From NCBI GenBank assembly GCA_020845495.1, contig JADLFM010000044.1, positions 1-22,795 of the forward strand: a DNA stretch of 22,795 nt, read 5' to 3'. Both the position numbers and the translations under genes were made by a program. The notes below the pieces were generated by a model, which had not been told where the DNA came from, did not search any database, and saw only the letters and a program-made list of their open reading frames with translations. This DNA comes from Chloroflexota bacterium. Its GTDB lineage: Bacteria > Chloroflexota > UBA6077 > JACCZL01. Positions 6,770 through 14,194 of the stretch are shown here, piece by piece. Numbering within the stretch: position 1 is the first letter of the stretch; every line of letters begins with the position of its first letter.

Positions 6770-7990
6770 TCAGGCCGTGAGGAACTTGCTCAGGGCCTCA
6801 AGGCTCGCCAGGTTGTGGGCGGGCGCGAACACGTCCACGTGCTCCAGGGCCGTGCTCATGCCGCGCGCCAGCGGACGATAGTCCTTGCTGCCGAGCAGCG
6901 GATTGAGCCAGACCACCTTGCCGGACATCTCCTGGAGATCCTCCATCGCCTTGCGGAGGATCTCGGCGTCGCCGGTGTCCAGGCCGTCGCTGAGGATCAC
7001 CACGATGGTGTGGCGGTTCAGCAGCTTCTTGCCCCAGACCTCGTTGAACGTCGTCAGGCTCTGCCCGATGCGGGTGCCGCCCGACCAGTCGTGGACTTCC
7101 CGCGCGATGCGGTCCAGCGCGTCGATGATGTCGTCGTTCTTGAAGTACTCGGTGACGCGGGTCAGCGAGGTACTGAATACGAACGACTCCACCTTGCCGA
7201 TGGTGTTCTGCATCGCGTGGATGAACTGGAGCAGGAAGCGGCTGTAGGTGTCCATCGAGCGGCTCACGTCGCAAATGACCACCAGCCGAGGCTTGCGGAT
7301 CTTCTTCTTCTTGCGGGCCAGCTCGAGGATCGTGCCGCCGTATTTCATGTTCCGGCGCATCGTGCGGCGGGCGTCGATGACGGTGCCCTTGCGCGACACG
7401 CGGAACCGCCTGGACTCCTTGGTCGCCAGCCGCTTGGCGATGATCAGGACCGCCCGGGCGATCTCCGTCATCTCCTCGGCCTGGAACCGGCTGAAGTCCT
7501 TGTTCGCCAGCATCTCGACGGGGCTGTACAGCGGCAACGCTTCCTCGTCGCCGTCTTCGTCGCCCTCGCCGCCGTCGCCCTCGGCGCTGGTCAGCCGCAA
7601 CTGCTGCTGGCCCTCGCCACCCTCTTGAAGATCGGTCGCGTCCTCACCCTGCGACGTCATCTCGTCGTCGTCGGTGGCCTCGTCCGTCTCGTCGATGGTG
7701 GCGATGCGCCGCCAGAAGTTGTTGAAGACCTCGTCGAAGACCGGCTGGTCTTCCGGCTTGGACATGAAGACAGCGCGCGTGCCAAGGTAGACATCGCGGC
7801 GGTCCGCGAGGTCTACCTCGTTCATCACGCGCAGTGCATCGACGATCTCCGTGGAGGTCGAGAGCAACTCACGCGATCGAAGCTCGCGCCCGAATGCGAT
7901 GACGTGCCGCTGCAAGTCCTTGTGACGGGCGCGGCTCTTTAGCGCGAGGCGGTTTCCCGCTCCAGGCGCTGGGTCACGGACTGGATCCAT
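6770..7990 (-). CDS. coxE: CoxE-like VWA domain protein
   Basis: This 406-residue protein has the architecture of CoxE: an N-terminal helical region (HVIAFGRELRSRELLSTSTEIVDALRVMNEVDL), an acidic, low-complexity linker (97-151), and a C-terminal von Willebrand A domain (about 234-400). The metal-ion-dependent adhesion site is complete: D241-x-S243-x-S245, T306 and D335. In the known CO dehydrogenase system of Oligotropha, CoxD (a MoxR-type AAA ATPase) and CoxE work together in building the [CuSMoO2] active site. The ATG at 7990 overlaps the moxR 3' end by 52 bp. A TTG at 7915, after the moxR stop, is a possible alternative start and would remove 25 residues of atypical sequence. Transcription is almost certainly shared with the upstream ATPase gene. 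Confidence 0.85.
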   Translation of the reverse strand: MDPVRDPAPGAGNRLALKSRARHKDLQRHVIAFGRELRSRELLSTSTEIVDALRVMNEVDLADRRDVYLGTRAVFMSKPEDQPVFDEVFNNFWRRIATIDETDEATDDDEMTSQGEDATDLQEGGEGQQQLRLTSAEGDGGEGDEDGDEEALPLYSPVEMLANKDFSRFQAEEMTEIARAVLIIAKRLATKESRRFRVSRKGTVIDARRTMRRNMKYGGTILELARKKKKIRKPRLVVICDVSRSMDTYSRFLLQFIHAMQNTIGKVESFVFSTSLTRVTEYFKNDDIIDALDRIAREVHDWSGGTRIGQSLTTFNEVWGKKLLNRHTIVVILSDGLDTGDAEILRKAMEDLQEMSGKVVWLNPLLGSKDYRPLARGMSTALEHVDVFAPAHNLASLEALSKFLTA

Positions 7991-8892
7991 TCGTTGAGGT
8001 CCTCTTCCTCTGCACCGTTCATGCTGCCGAGCAGGATGTCCAGCGGCTTGCCGCGCAGCTTGGCGACGTCGTCACGATCCTTGATGAACGAGCCGAGCGT
8101 CTCGCGCACGGTGTCCGGATCGAGATGATCCTGGTGGAGCGCCATCATGCTGAGGGCCCAGTCGAGGGTCTCGGCGACGCCCGGGGTCTTGTTCAGCTTG
8201 ACGTGGCGAATCGCCTGCATGAACGCCGCAACCTGCCGCGCGAGCCGCTCGTTGATGTTCGGCACCTTGGTGGTGATGATCCGAAGCTCCTTGGCGAAGT
8301 CCGGATAATCGATCCACATGTAGAGGCAGCGCCGCTTGAGGGCGTCGCTCAGCTCGCGGGTGCGGTTCGAGGTCAACACGACGTACGGCCGGTGGTCGGT
8401 CTTGATCGTGCCCAGCTCGGGGATGGTCACCTGGAAGTCGGAGAGCACCTCGAGCAAGAACGCCTCGAACTCCTCATCGGCGCGGTCGACCTCGTCGATC
8501 AGGAGGACCGGGGCCTTGTTCTTGGCGCTGATGGCGCGGAGCAGTGGCCGCTTGAGCAGGAACTCGTCGCTGAAGATGTGGGCTTCCTGATCCTCGACGG
8601 AGACGTTCCGCCCTTCCTCCATCTTGATCCGCAGCATCTGCTTGGGATAGTTCCACTCGTAGAGCGCGGTATTGACGTCAAGGCCCTCATAGCACTGGAG
8701 GCGGATCAGCTCGGTGTCCAGCGCGGTCGAGAGCACCTTGGCGATCTCAGTCTTGCCGACGCCGGCCTGCCCCTCGATGAGCACGGGCTTTCGCAGCTCG
8801 CTTGCCAGGAACGTCGTCGTAGCGATAGCGCGGTCTGTCACGTACGATTGCCGCTCCATCATGTCCTGGATGCGGCGGATGCCCTCGATCAC
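7939..8892 (-). CDS. coxD: MoxR-family AAA+ ATPase, CoxD-like
   Basis: This 317-residue MoxR-type AAA+ ATPase has Walker A GQAGVGKTE (41-49), Walker B LLIDEVDRAD (130-139), sensor 1 LTSNRTREL (173-181) with N176, and arginines R187/R188 in the arginine-finger position. The segment EGLDVNTALYEWNYPKQML (69-87) is typical of the CoxD branch of the family. CoxD is proposed to act as a chaperone with the VWA protein CoxE in maturing the CO dehydrogenase active site. Translation starts at a GTG (8892) with AAGGAGG five bases upstream. The coxE frame begins inside its last codons, a usual arrangement for MoxR-VWA pairs. The promoter is probably the extended -10 at 8956-8964. Confidence 0.88.
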   Translation of the reverse strand: MIEGIRRIQDMMERQSYVTDRAIATTTFLASELRKPVLIEGQAGVGKTEIAKVLSTALDTELIRLQCYEGLDVNTALYEWNYPKQMLRIKMEEGRNVSVEDQEAHIFSDEFLLKRPLLRAISAKNKAPVLLIDEVDRADEEFEAFLLEVLSDFQVTIPELGTIKTDHRPYVVLTSNRTRELSDALKRRCLYMWIDYPDFAKELRIITTKVPNINERLARQVAAFMQAIRHVKLNKTPGVAETLDWALSMMALHQDHLDPDTVRETLGSFIKDRDDVAKLRGKPLDILLGSMNGAEEEDLNEWIQSVTQRLERETASR

Positions 8893-8955
8893 TCAGTCCT
8901 CCTTCGTCGCCGGCCACCACTGCGGGCCTCCACCAGGGGAGCGCCCCAACGCGGG

Positions 8956-8964
8956 AGTATAGCA
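8956..8964 (-). promoter_or_regulatory. Extended -10 promoter for moxR-coxE
   Basis: The minus strand reads TGC-TATACT, an extended -10 (TGN-TATAAT class) about 64 bp upstream of the GTG start. No -35 box is visible at 16-18 bp. The context GCTGCTATACTC is identical at the acpS promoter (14153-14161). Confidence 0.55.
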
Positions 8965-9035
8965 GCACCTTTCGAGTCGCGCTCCGCCGCCGGCAACGAC
9001 TGCGTCCCTCGCAATAGCAGCGCGAAAGTGCCGCC

Positions 9036-9467
9036 CTAGAGCTGCTTCTTGAGGCAATCGAAGAACTGCCCCATCAACATCTTCGCGACGCCGCCAAGCA
9101 TCCGCTGGCCGACGCCTGCAACGGTGCCGCCGACGTTGCCGTCGCCCTTGACGACGACCTCCGTCGAAGCGCCGTTGTCCACCAGCTCGATGTGCGCGAC
9201 GCCCTTGACGAAGCCGGCCCCGCCCTTGCCCTCGACGACCATCTTGTAACTCGACGGCTCGACGAGGTCGGTCAGCTGGATGTGGCCCTTGTAGCTGCCG
9301 CGAATCGCGGCCACGCCGACCTTGAGGTCAGCCTCGTAGGCGTTCTCGCCTGTCGGCGTCAACGACTGGAGTCCGGGCACGCACGACTTGAGCGCCTCAG
9401 GATTCAGCAGCACCGACCACACCTTATCGCGCGGCGCGTCGAACGTGTAGCTCCCTTCGACCTTCAC
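9036..9467 (-). CDS. coxG: CoxG-like SRPBCC protein (CO dehydrogenase subunit G family)
   Basis: This 143-residue SRPBCC/START-like protein opens with KVEGSYTFDAPRDKVWSVLLNPEALKSC and continues with GLQSLTPTGENAYEADLKVGVAAIRGSYKG, the usual CoxG core. It ends GGVAKMLMGQFFDCLKKQL, an amphipathic helix. CoxG of aerobic CO oxidisers has been linked to anchoring CO dehydrogenase at the membrane and to quinone handling. I chose the GTG at 9467 because AGGAGG lies four bases upstream and the family N-terminus begins there; the frame is open to a TTG at 9575, but the added residues are not family-like. It is separated from moxR by 143 bp and probably has its own promoter (9511-9519). Confidence 0.82.
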   Translation of the reverse strand: MKVEGSYTFDAPRDKVWSVLLNPEALKSCVPGLQSLTPTGENAYEADLKVGVAAIRGSYKGHIQLTDLVEPSSYKMVVEGKGGAGFVKGVAHIELVDNGASTEVVVKGDGNVGGTVAGVGQRMLGGVAKMLMGQFFDCLKKQL

Positions 9468-9510
9468 CTTGCCTCCTGCTCTGCCGCGCGCTGCCGCACG
9501 GCGACTCTCG

Positions 9511-9519
9511 ATGATACCA
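9511..9519 (-). promoter_or_regulatory. Extended -10 promoter for coxG
   Basis: The minus strand reads TGG-TATCAT, 44 bp upstream of the coxG GTG start. No -35 box is visible. It fits the same extended -10 form seen at other genes in the window. Confidence 0.45.
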
Positions 9520-9578
9520 CTCGAAGTAGCACGGCTGGCGGAGCCTGCACGCTTGTACCAGGTCAAGGCAGACAAGGG

Positions 9579-9663
9579 TCATAGATCACAGATCACAGAT
9601 CACAGATCACAGATCATAGATCACAGATCACAGATCACAGATCACAGATCACAGATCACAGAT
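9579..9663 (+). repeat. Heptanucleotide array, GATCACA x about 12
   Basis: Eleven in-phase units run from 9584 to 9660 (ten GATCACA, one GATCATA), with partial units on both sides. The array lies 60-150 bp upstream of the coxG promoter. A 7-bp period is neither coding nor CRISPR-like. Such arrays change length by slippage. Confidence 0.95.
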
Positions 9664-9723
9664 TGTGGAAGCATCCGAACCGATGCGCGCCGCTGCATCG
9701 TTGCAAACGCGCACCAACCTCAT

Positions 9724-9884
9724 GTCATCCTGAGCGCAGCGAAGGACCTCACCCGCTGACCGTCACCTTCCGTGTCAGCGGGTGCGATCCTTTGCTGCCC
9801 CAAACCTGGGGCCACGGCGACAGTATTCACCGACCCTCAGCTATCACGTCAGCGGGTGAGGTCCTTCGCTGCGCTCAGGATGAC
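9724..9884 (+). mobile_element. MITE-like element with perfect 37-bp inverted arms
   Basis: The arm at 9724-9760 (starting GTCATCCTGAGCGCAGCGAA) is the exact reverse complement of 9848-9884. The 87-bp loop contains a degraded third copy of the arm near 9774-9797 (GTCAGCGGGTG then TCCTTTGCTGC). No gene is encoded. From memory, related GTCATCCTGAGCG motifs occur as intergenic repeats in many genomes; this was not checked. The perfect arms suggest a recent or maintained element. I see no target-site duplication at its edges. Confidence 0.75.
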
Positions 9885-9917
9885 AACTGCGAGTCGCGTG
9901 TTTTCGCCCCATCATTC

Positions 9918-10004
9918 CCACGGCCCACGGCCCACGGCCCACGGCCCACGGCCCACGGCCCACGGCCCACGCCCCACGCCCCACGGCCCACGGCCCACGG
10001 CCCA
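9918..10004 (+). repeat. Heptanucleotide array, CGGCCCA x about 12
   Basis: Twelve-odd units, with two CGCCCCA variants near the middle (9968-9982), end six bases before the stop codon of the ATP-grasp gene. With the first array and the MITE it fills most of the 9468-10010 gap, which holds no gene that I can support. Confidence 0.95.
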
Positions 10005-10010
10005 GCGAGT

Positions 10011-11027
10011 CTAGCGGGCGGCGGCCGGCACCAGTCCGGCGCGCCGCTCGAAGAGGTCCACCAGCCGCTCGAACGGGTCGAAGCCGACGAGGTTCGGCGC
10101 ATCGGTGACGAAGTTGCTGAGCGAGTTCACGTCGTAGAGGTAGATCTGGCCGTCGCGCTCGCTCTCCAGGTACTCAACCCCGCCCACATCGACGCTGCCG
10201 GCCTTGAAGATCGCCAGGACGGCGTCGATGACCCACTGGGGCGGGTCCGTGGCCTCGATCTGCAACTGGCGCAGCACCGGGGCATCGACCGGGCAGAACT
10301 CGAAGTCGTCGTTGGCGGCGGCTGCCGTCTGGGGAGCGGGCGTCGTATCGCCCACCGGCACGTCGCAGATGTCGGCGGGGCAGAGGTTGAAGTTCTGGCT
10401 TGCGCCGTTGTGGATGCGGATGCCGTACAAGAACTGACCGTCCAGCGCCTCGACGCGGGTGATCGCGCCGCCACGGGCCGGGTGGAACTCTTGCACGATG
10501 GCCGTCAGGTCGATGCCGAGGATCGGGGTCAGGCTGCCATCCGCCGCCGCCGCCCGCAACTCGTCGTGCCAGTCGAAGCGCCGCATCAGCGCGCCGCTGC
10601 CGCCGAGGTTCGGCTTGACGATCAGCGGATAGGTCAGTTCACCTGCCGCCGCCTCGATCTGCTCGACGGAGTTGGCGATCCGGCTCTTCGGGTGCGGCAC
10701 CCCGAGCTTCGTCATCACGGTCAACTGGCGCGCCTTCGACAGATCCAACTCGAACGCCCGCAGCCCGTTCACGACCGGCACGCCGATCGTCTCCAGGTGG
10801 TCGAGATACTGCCGAACGTACTGGATCGCCTGAATGTGCCCACGCAGATACGACGAGGCGCTGACCCGGTTGACGACCAGCCCGTACGGCACGTCTGTGG
10901 CCGACGGGTTGTACGAGTGAGACTCGGCATGGATCGGCTCGTACGGCAGTCCGCGTCGGTCCAGGGTGGCAAACAGTGGCTTGAACCACTCCGGATGCTC
11001 GTACAGAATGCCGATTGGCCTGGCCAT
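10011..11027 (-). CDS. ATP-grasp ligase-like protein (RimK-related)
   Basis: This 338-residue protein has an ATP-grasp layout: an N-terminal pre-ATP-grasp region (PIGILYEHPEWFKPLFATL, then GVPVVNG), a central segment with the ATP-binding lysine (PLIVKPNLGGSG) and a C-terminal metal-binding region (VGGVEYLESERDG, then IYLYDVNSLSNF, with E and N in the Mg-ligand positions). ATP-grasp enzymes join a carboxylate to an amine or thiol through an acyl phosphate; the substrates here are unknown. The insert CPADICDV is unusual. The ATG start follows GGGGGC weakly, and an extended -10 lies at 11066-11074. It is a single-gene unit, divergent from the ydcF-like gene, with a heptamer array directly behind its stop. 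Confidence 0.75.
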   Translation of the reverse strand: MARPIGILYEHPEWFKPLFATLDRRGLPYEPIHAESHSYNPSATDVPYGLVVNRVSASSYLRGHIQAIQYVRQYLDHLETIGVPVVNGLRAFELDLSKARQLTVMTKLGVPHPKSRIANSVEQIEAAAGELTYPLIVKPNLGGSGALMRRFDWHDELRAAAADGSLTPILGIDLTAIVQEFHPARGGAITRVEALDGQFLYGIRIHNGASQNFNLCPADICDVPVGDTTPAPQTAAAANDDFEFCPVDAPVLRQLQIEATDPPQWVIDAVLAIFKAGSVDVGGVEYLESERDGQIYLYDVNSLSNFVTDAPNLVGFDPFERLVDLFERRAGLVPAAAR

Positions 11028-11065
11028 GACGCCCCCGATGCTGGATGTTCAGTGAATCACTCGGA

Positions 11066-11074
11066 ATTGTAGCA
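11066..11074 (-). promoter_or_regulatory. Extended -10 promoter for the ATP-grasp gene
   Basis: The minus strand reads TGC-TACAAT, 39 bp upstream of the ATG at 11027. It is among the best matches to an extended -10 in the window, and there is no obvious -35. Confidence 0.6.
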
Positions 11075-11180
11075 ATCCAAAGCCGGGCGCGGCGTCGAGT
11101 TCGTCGGCGTCGATGCCGTACCCTTCGGGCGTGGCTGGCCGGGCGGCCAGACCGATCTCTCCACGTGGAGCCTGACACTG

Positions 11181-11792
11181 GTGCACCGCGCGCATCGCAC
11201 ACGCCTGCTCCTGCTGGTCGTCCTGGCGGCCGTGCTGGTCCTGACCCGGCAGACCTGGCTCACGGCGATGGGCGAGGTGCTGGTGGCCCACGACGACCTG
11301 TCCCCGTCGGATGCGATCGTGGTGCTGGCCGGGAATTCGCCGTTCCGGGCGCGCCACGCCGAGGCGCTCTACGCTCGCGGCCTCGCTCCGCACGTCATCA
11401 TCTCGAACGAGCCGCTCTCGAGCCACGGGGTTCAGACCACCTGGCTGGAGCTGCGCGAGAAGGGCCTGGTCCGACTCGCGATCCCCGAGGATGCCATCGA
11501 GCCGATCTCCGAGATCTCCGACAGCACCTACGAGGAAGCGCTTCACAGTCGCGATATCATGCGGGCGCACGGCTGGAGGACGGCGATCCTGGTCACCGAC
11601 CCATTCCACATGCGGCGCGCCCTGCTGACCTTCCGCTCGGCCTTCGAGCCGGCCGGCCTGCGGGTGCTCGCCAGCCCGGCCGAGGGCAGCAAGTACGGCG
11701 TTGACAACTGGTGGACGGACCGCAACGCCATCATGCGGGTCTCGCAGGAGTACCTGAAGCTCGGGTACTACGTCGTCCGTGGACAGCTCTGA
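11181..11792 (+). CDS. YdcF/SanA-like DUF218 membrane protein
   Basis: This 203-residue protein starts with one hydrophobic segment (RLLLLVVLAAVLVL, about residues 8-21), so it is probably anchored in the membrane with the domain outside. The DUF218 domain follows: AIVVLAGNSPFRARHAEALYA, HVIISNEP, then DSTYEEALHSRDIMRAHGW and AILVTDPFHMRRALLTF. The D-S-T-x-E and T-D-P-F-H-M-R-R-A motifs are hallmarks of the family, which includes SanA, ElyC and YdcF and is linked to envelope maintenance; the biochemical role is not settled. The start is GTG with GTGGAG ten bases upstream. It runs in the same direction as the amidohydrolase, but a hairpin and a promoter lie between them. Confidence 0.85.
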   Translation: MHRAHRTRLLLLVVLAAVLVLTRQTWLTAMGEVLVAHDDLSPSDAIVVLAGNSPFRARHAEALYARGLAPHVIISNEPLSSHGVQTTWLELREKGLVRLAIPEDAIEPISEISDSTYEEALHSRDIMRAHGWRTAILVTDPFHMRRALLTFRSAFEPAGLRVLASPAEGSKYGVDNWWTDRNAIMRVSQEYLKLGYYVVRGQL

Positions 11793-11823
11793 GGGAGCGG
11801 TCAGCCGTCGGGTGGTCCCGCGT

Positions 11824-11847
11824 CCAACCAGCGGGCGTCCTGGTTGG
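11824..11847 (+). terminator. Inverted repeat after ydcF-like gene (terminator or operator)
   Basis: CCAACCA (11824-11830) pairs with TGGTTGG (11841-11847) around ten bases, 32 bp after the ydcF-like stop and followed by TTCCTGCT. It could end that transcript. It also sits just upstream of the -10 at 11855, so an operator for the amidohydrolase is equally possible. Confidence 0.4.
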
Positions 11848-11851
11848 TTCC

Positions 11852-11860
11852 TGCTAGACT
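11852..11860 (+). promoter_or_regulatory. Extended -10 promoter for the amidohydrolase gene
   Basis: TGC-TAGACT lies about 74 bp upstream of the ATG at 11934. It fits the extended -10 form found elsewhere in the window, and no -35 is visible. Confidence 0.5.
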
Positions 11861-11933
11861 CGTCCAGGCTACACACCCGCCTGACTGGCCTGCCACACCG
11901 ACAGGGCTCCCCATCGCAGAGGAGACGACCGCG

Positions 11934-12773
11934 ATGCTGACGATTGACTCCCAGGTACACGCTTACGAGCGCAACCATCCCGGCCGCCCCTGGGCCGGCG
12001 TCCTGCACGGTCCAGCCGAGGTAACCGGCGACGACATGGTCGCCGCGATGGCCGCGGTCGGCGTGTACGGCGCGATCCTGGTCTCGCCGTTCGCGATGTA
12101 TCGTTTCGACGCCAGCTACGCCGTCGAGGTGCAGAAGGAGCACCCGGGCAAGTTCGGCCTCGTGAAGCCGGTCGATCCGAGCGATCCGGCCGTGGAGGAG
12201 GTCATCGCCGATTGGAAGGCCGTGCCGGGCACGGTCGGCATCCGGATCATGCTCAATCGCGAGCCGTCCACCGACCCGGCCGATCCTGGCCTCAATCGCG
12301 TACTGGCCGCCGCCGCTCGCCACGACTTGCCGGTCAATCTGCTGATCTGGGGTCGGATCGAGCAGGCCCAGGGCCTGGCAGCGCGCAACCCGAACACCCA
12401 GATGGTGATCGACCACCTTGGCCTGCAGCAGCCGTTCGAGCCGCCGGCCCCGCCCGAGCCGTGGGCCGAGCTTCCGAGCGTCCTGAAACTGGCCGAGTAC
12501 CCGAACGTCGCGATCAAGATCTCGGGCGCCTGCACGCTCTCCCACGAGCCGTTCCCGTACAACGACATCTGGGGGCCGCTGGGCCGCATCTTCGACGCGT
12601 TCGGGCTGGATCGTTGCCTGTGGGGCACTGACTGGACCCGCGCCACGGCCCTGCTGACCTACGCGCAGGGCGTCGAGCCGTTCCGGCTGACCGACCGGCT
12701 CTCCGACAGCGAGCGGGAAACGTTGATGGGCGGATCGCTGAGGCGCGTCTACCGGTGGACGCCGCGGCCGTAG
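11934..12773 (+). CDS. Amidohydrolase-2 family TIM-barrel hydrolase
   Basis: This 279-residue protein belongs to the amidohydrolase-related (COG3618-like) group. The first strand carries IDSQVHAYERNHPGRPW, where the usual D-x-H-x-H metal motif is reduced to a single His. Later motifs are GTVGIRIMLNR, the VIDHLGL strand (His ligand) and CLWGTDWTRA (catalytic Asp), ending GGSLRRVYRW as typical for the family. Relatives act on lactones or aromatic acids (for example 2-pyrone-4,6-dicarboxylate hydrolase); the substrate here cannot be inferred. The ATG at 11934 has GAGGAG nine bases upstream and matches the family N-terminus, so I prefer it over upstream start codons in the same frame. Confidence 0.8.
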   Translation: MLTIDSQVHAYERNHPGRPWAGVLHGPAEVTGDDMVAAMAAVGVYGAILVSPFAMYRFDASYAVEVQKEHPGKFGLVKPVDPSDPAVEEVIADWKAVPGTVGIRIMLNREPSTDPADPGLNRVLAAAARHDLPVNLLIWGRIEQAQGLAARNPNTQMVIDHLGLQQPFEPPAPPEPWAELPSVLKLAEYPNVAIKISGACTLSHEPFPYNDIWGPLGRIFDAFGLDRCLWGTDWTRATALLTYAQGVEPFRLTDRLSDSERETLMGGSLRRVYRWTPRP

Positions 12774-13179
12774 CCCGGACGCCACGCACGAGGCTCTTAC
12801 GTGTGAGGACAAAAGAGCGCGGGAGCACGGAGGCAAGCCCCGCCCGTTTCGGCTGCGTGGTCGCTAGCCGTCTGAAATGCGCCTCGTCTGCGACGACGTC
12901 GAGGCAGGGCAGTGGGAGCTGCCGGGTGGAGCCCGGTGGGGCGAGTTGGCGCGCGCAGGGACGGGTGTAGGAGGAGGGTGAGGTGGCTTCCGAGAGCCAG
13001 TCCTCGATGGTCTGGCGGGCCTCGTAGGACGGCTCGAGGTCGCGCGTCGCCAACTCGATCCAGGTCAGGCGCAGGCCGTACGCGCGTACCCAGCCGGCGC
13101 CGGCCGCGTCAGCGTAGACCCGCCCGACGAAGCGCAGCCGGCAGCGAAGACGCCCTGGACACGCCGCCTGGCCCCGGCA
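12774..13179. other. Gene-free decayed stretch
   Basis: Between the amidohydrolase stop and the transposase remnant I see no intact gene. Apart from a possible Nudix scrap (12877-12981), the minus strand at about 12985-13140 reads as a plausible but unassigned peptide stretch (GWVRAYGLRLTWIELATRDL) with no start codon or further extent. The region reads as debris around an old insertion. Confidence 0.5.
12877..12981 (+). pseudogene. Possible Nudix-domain fragment
   Basis: A 34-codon frame contains GQWELPGGARWGEL, which matches the first part of a Nudix box (G-x5-E after W-E-L-P-G). The rest of the box (R-E-x2-E-E) is absent and a stop follows. It could be a scrap of a MutT-like gene broken by the neighbouring insertion, or chance. 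Confidence 0.25.
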
Positions 13180-13619
13180 GGGAGACGTACCGCCAGATCA
13201 CGTCGCTGCTCGACGAGCGAGTCTTGCCGGCCGAGCAGTTGGTCGCGACCTACCATGGGCGGTAGGGAATCGAGACCACCCTGGACGAGGTCAAGGTTCG
13301 CCAGTGGGCGCACCCCCGCCCGCTCCGTGGCAAGTACCCCCGCGAGGTCGTCCAGGAAGCCTACGGCCTGCTGGCCCATCTCGCGATTCGCCCTGTGATG
13401 TGCCAGGCGGCCCTGCGCGACGACGTTCTGACGGACCCCCTCGCGCAGATCGCGACCTTGCGCCTACCTCCACGACGCAAGCGCGCCTACCCGTGTATCC
13501 TCAAACGGCACGTCCTCCCCTTCAATGCGAAGCGGCCCAAACACGCCGACCTCCCCAAGCCCGGGCCCGTCGCTTCGGCTCTCGACCTGCAACCGGCCAG
13601 CACACGTGTAGAGCATTAG
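13180..13619 (+). pseudogene. IS4-type transposase remnant (C-terminal part, internal stop)
   Basis: One frame reads TYRQITSLLDERVLPAEQLV, then ATYHGR-stop-GIETTLDEVKVRQWAHPRPL, then AYGLLAHLAIRPVMCQAAL and finally AYPCILKRHVLPFNAKR before a TAG. This is the C-terminal part of an IS4-family DDE transposase, with the YHxRWEIET signature holding the catalytic glutamate. The W of RWEIE is replaced by TAG (13263-13265, one base from TGG), and the next E has become G. The N-terminal DDE part is missing and I find no clear inverted ends. It is therefore an inactive relic between the amidohydrolase and acpS. Confidence 0.75.
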
Positions 13620-13696
13620 GGTTTGAACCCCTGCCGCACTTCACGACCCGCCCAACGTGCGTTTGCCCTGGCGCTCCGCCCAGGGGTCGTCGCCCG

Positions 13697-14095
13697 TCAG
13701 CGGACCTCGTCCGGGACATCCCAGGCCGGTGCGTCACCGTGGCGCAAGGCCACGACGACGGCCACGGCATGCTGGTGCTCGTGGGCCAGGCTCAGCGCCA
13801 GCTCGCGGACCCCGAGCGCCCGGGCGATGGCAGCGGCCTGCCCGCGCAACCGCAGCGATGGCTGGCTCCGATCCGGCCGGACCACCTCGATCTCGCGCAG
13901 CGTCAGCTCGCGGACCCCGAGCGCCTTGATGAGCGCCTCCTTGGCCGCGAAGCGCGCCGCCAGCGACTCGATCCGGCCGCCGGCCTCGGACCACTCGCGG
14001 TCGGTGAAGACGCGCTGACGGAAACGGTCGCCGTGCCGCTCCAGCAGCTCGCCGACGCGTCGGATCTCCACGATGTCGACGCCGGTCGCCAGCAC
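13697..14095 (-). CDS. acpS: Holo-[acyl-carrier-protein] synthase
   Basis: This 132-residue phosphopantetheinyl transferase has LATGVDIVEIRRV at the N-terminus (Asp is the Mg ligand) and IESLAARFAAKEALIKALG (Glu ligand in the RFAAKEA motif). It ends SLAHEHQHAVAVVVAL, as in AcpS. It transfers 4'-phosphopantetheine from CoA to a serine of acyl carrier protein. I chose the GTG at 14095, because GGGAGG lies five bases upstream (14101-14106); a TTG at 14113 in the same frame would overlap that site. An extended -10 promoter lies at 14153-14161. It is divergent from the XRE regulator, whose operators extend close to its promoter. Confidence 0.88.
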   Translation of the reverse strand: MLATGVDIVEIRRVGELLERHGDRFRQRVFTDREWSEAGGRIESLAARFAAKEALIKALGVRELTLREIEVVRPDRSQPSLRLRGQAAAIARALGVRELALSLAHEHQHAVAVVVALRHGDAPAWDVPDEVR

Positions 14096-14152
14096 CAGAA
14101 CCTCCCGCGGCAAGGTGTACGGGCCGCTCCGGGGCCGTGAGCGGGCGCGGCG

Positions 14153-14161
14153 AGTATAGCA
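14153..14161 (-). promoter_or_regulatory. Extended -10 promoter for acpS
   Basis: The minus strand reads TGC-TATACT within GCTGCTATACTC, the same 12 bases as at the moxR promoter. Predicted transcription starts about 50 bp upstream of the GTG at 14095. Confidence 0.6.
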
Positions 14162-14194
14162 GCGACGACAAGGGGCCGCCGCCGACGCTCAGTC

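Noticed and set aside
9579..9663. CRISPR array
   Set aside because: The 7-bp period has no spacers and there are no cas genes; it is a simple tandem array.
11049..12836. Long open frame (about 595 codons) on the minus strand
   Set aside because: It lies antisense over the ydcF-like and amidohydrolase genes, has no family motifs and arises from GC-rich third positions.
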